NCBI GenBank assembly: GCA_937980205.1
Contig: CALJKW010000013.1
Coordinates: forward strand, 1 to 64,000
Origin: an uncultured Myxococcales bacterium
GTDB lineage: Bacteria; Myxococcota; Myxococcia; Myxococcales; Myxococcaceae
DNA: 64,000 nt
Direction of reading: 5' to 3'
Part shown: piece by piece, positions 63,813-64,000 of the stretch
How the letters are laid out: every line of letters starts with the position of its first letter
Numbering within the stretch: position 1 is the stretch's first letter
Made by a program: the position numbers and the translations under genes
The notes under the pieces: model-generated
What the model was told of the DNA's origin: nothing
The model's input: the letters and a program-made list of their open reading frames with translations, nothing else
Databases searched by the model: none

Positions 63813-64000
63813 CTATCCGGCGGCGCGACCGAGCAGCTCGTCGATGGCGCGGTTCGCGAGCGCATCGGCGCGCTCGTTGCCCTCGTCGCCGGTGTGCCCG
63901 CGCACCCACTTCCATTCGATCTCGTGCAGCGCGCGCAGCCCGTCGAGCGCCACCCACAGCTCGACGTTCTTCACCGGCTCCTTCGCGCCCGTCTTCCAGC
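63813..64000 (-). CDS. rnhA: Ribonuclease HI, C-terminal part (N-terminus outside the window)
   Basis: The frame reads WKTGAKEPVKNVELWVALD then WKWVRGHTGDEGNERADALA and ends at TAG (63813-63815). These are the C-terminal features of RNase HI: KNVDLW, the catalytic-region His in WVRGHTG and the Asp of NERADALA, which help cleave the RNA strand of RNA-DNA hybrids. The window edge cuts the gene, so the DEDD residues of the N-terminal half are not visible. It ends about 85 bp before the lipoprotein gene on the same strand. Confidence 0.92.
   Translation of the reverse strand, partial: WKTGAKEPVKNVELWVALDGLRALHEIEWKWVRGHTGDEGNERADALANRAIDELLGRAAG

Overview
The window is high-GC (roughly two-thirds G+C in the lines I counted) bacterial chromosomal DNA, most consistent with the Myxococcota. 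Many secreted proteins have a lipobox followed by a Gly/Ser/Thr-rich linker, several proteins end in MYXO-CTERM-like tails (Cys-rich turn, hydrophobic helix, Arg cluster), there is a tandem Ser/Thr kinase with a TonB/AgmX-like C-terminus, and FG-GAP, PKD, IPT, Kazal and MopRP-type metal-binding domains occur in surface proteins. Genus cannot be fixed from sequence alone.

Region 1 (1-45.4 kb) is a cell-surface and signalling landscape. It opens inside a lipoprotein gene, then has a broken retron-type reverse transcriptase with a strong upstream hairpin (1.2-1.65 kb), a beta-barrel-like protein, a BsuPI-domain lipoprotein, a tandem kinase, and a TonB-like protein coupled to a very long FG-GAP/PKD protein. 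These are followed by a tandem pair of Kazal/MopRP lipoproteins, a single-domain response regulator, a phosphopantetheinyl transferase, a 1881-residue Ig-like repeat lipoprotein and an ankyrin protein. Further on are more large lipoproteins, an AidB-type acyl-CoA dehydrogenase with a DUF4375 partner, a somatomedin-B/IPT surface protein, a DUF2723 membrane protein and a heme/copper monooxygenase-like lipoprotein. The block ends with a putative operon of FAD oxidoreductase, histidine kinase and NarL-type regulator, two Gly-linker lipoproteins and an arrestin-like pair.

Region 2 (45.4-62.6 kb, all minus strand) is the most interesting part: an apparently single transcription unit beginning at 62643. 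In transcription order it encodes a 1724-aa DEAD helicase with a C-terminal DUF1998-like module, a DrmD-like SNF2 helicase, a DrmMI-like Eco57I-type adenine methyltransferase, a nitrilase-fold C-N hydrolase with intact Glu-Lys-Cys residues, two unrecognised proteins, an HNH endonuclease, a LigC-type ATP-dependent DNA ligase and, after 48 bp, a small P-loop ATPase. Most junctions are stop/start overlaps (ATGA, GTGA, TGATG), which ties the nuclease and ligase to the methyltransferase/helicase core. It looks like a DISARM-related anti-phage locus in which one DEAD-DUF1998 protein replaces DrmA and DrmB and a hydrolase-nuclease-ligase cassette is added. I infer defence from family membership; no activity is shown by the sequence.

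Region 3 (62.6-64 kb) has a divergent CBS-domain protein, a lipoprotein with three His-x-His motifs, and the C-terminal end of RNase HI running off the right edge.

No tRNA, rRNA, CRISPR array, intact insertion sequence or integrase was seen. Apart from the retron-like stretch, intergenic regions are short; several contain long imperfect palindromes, two of which belong to one dispersed repeat family.
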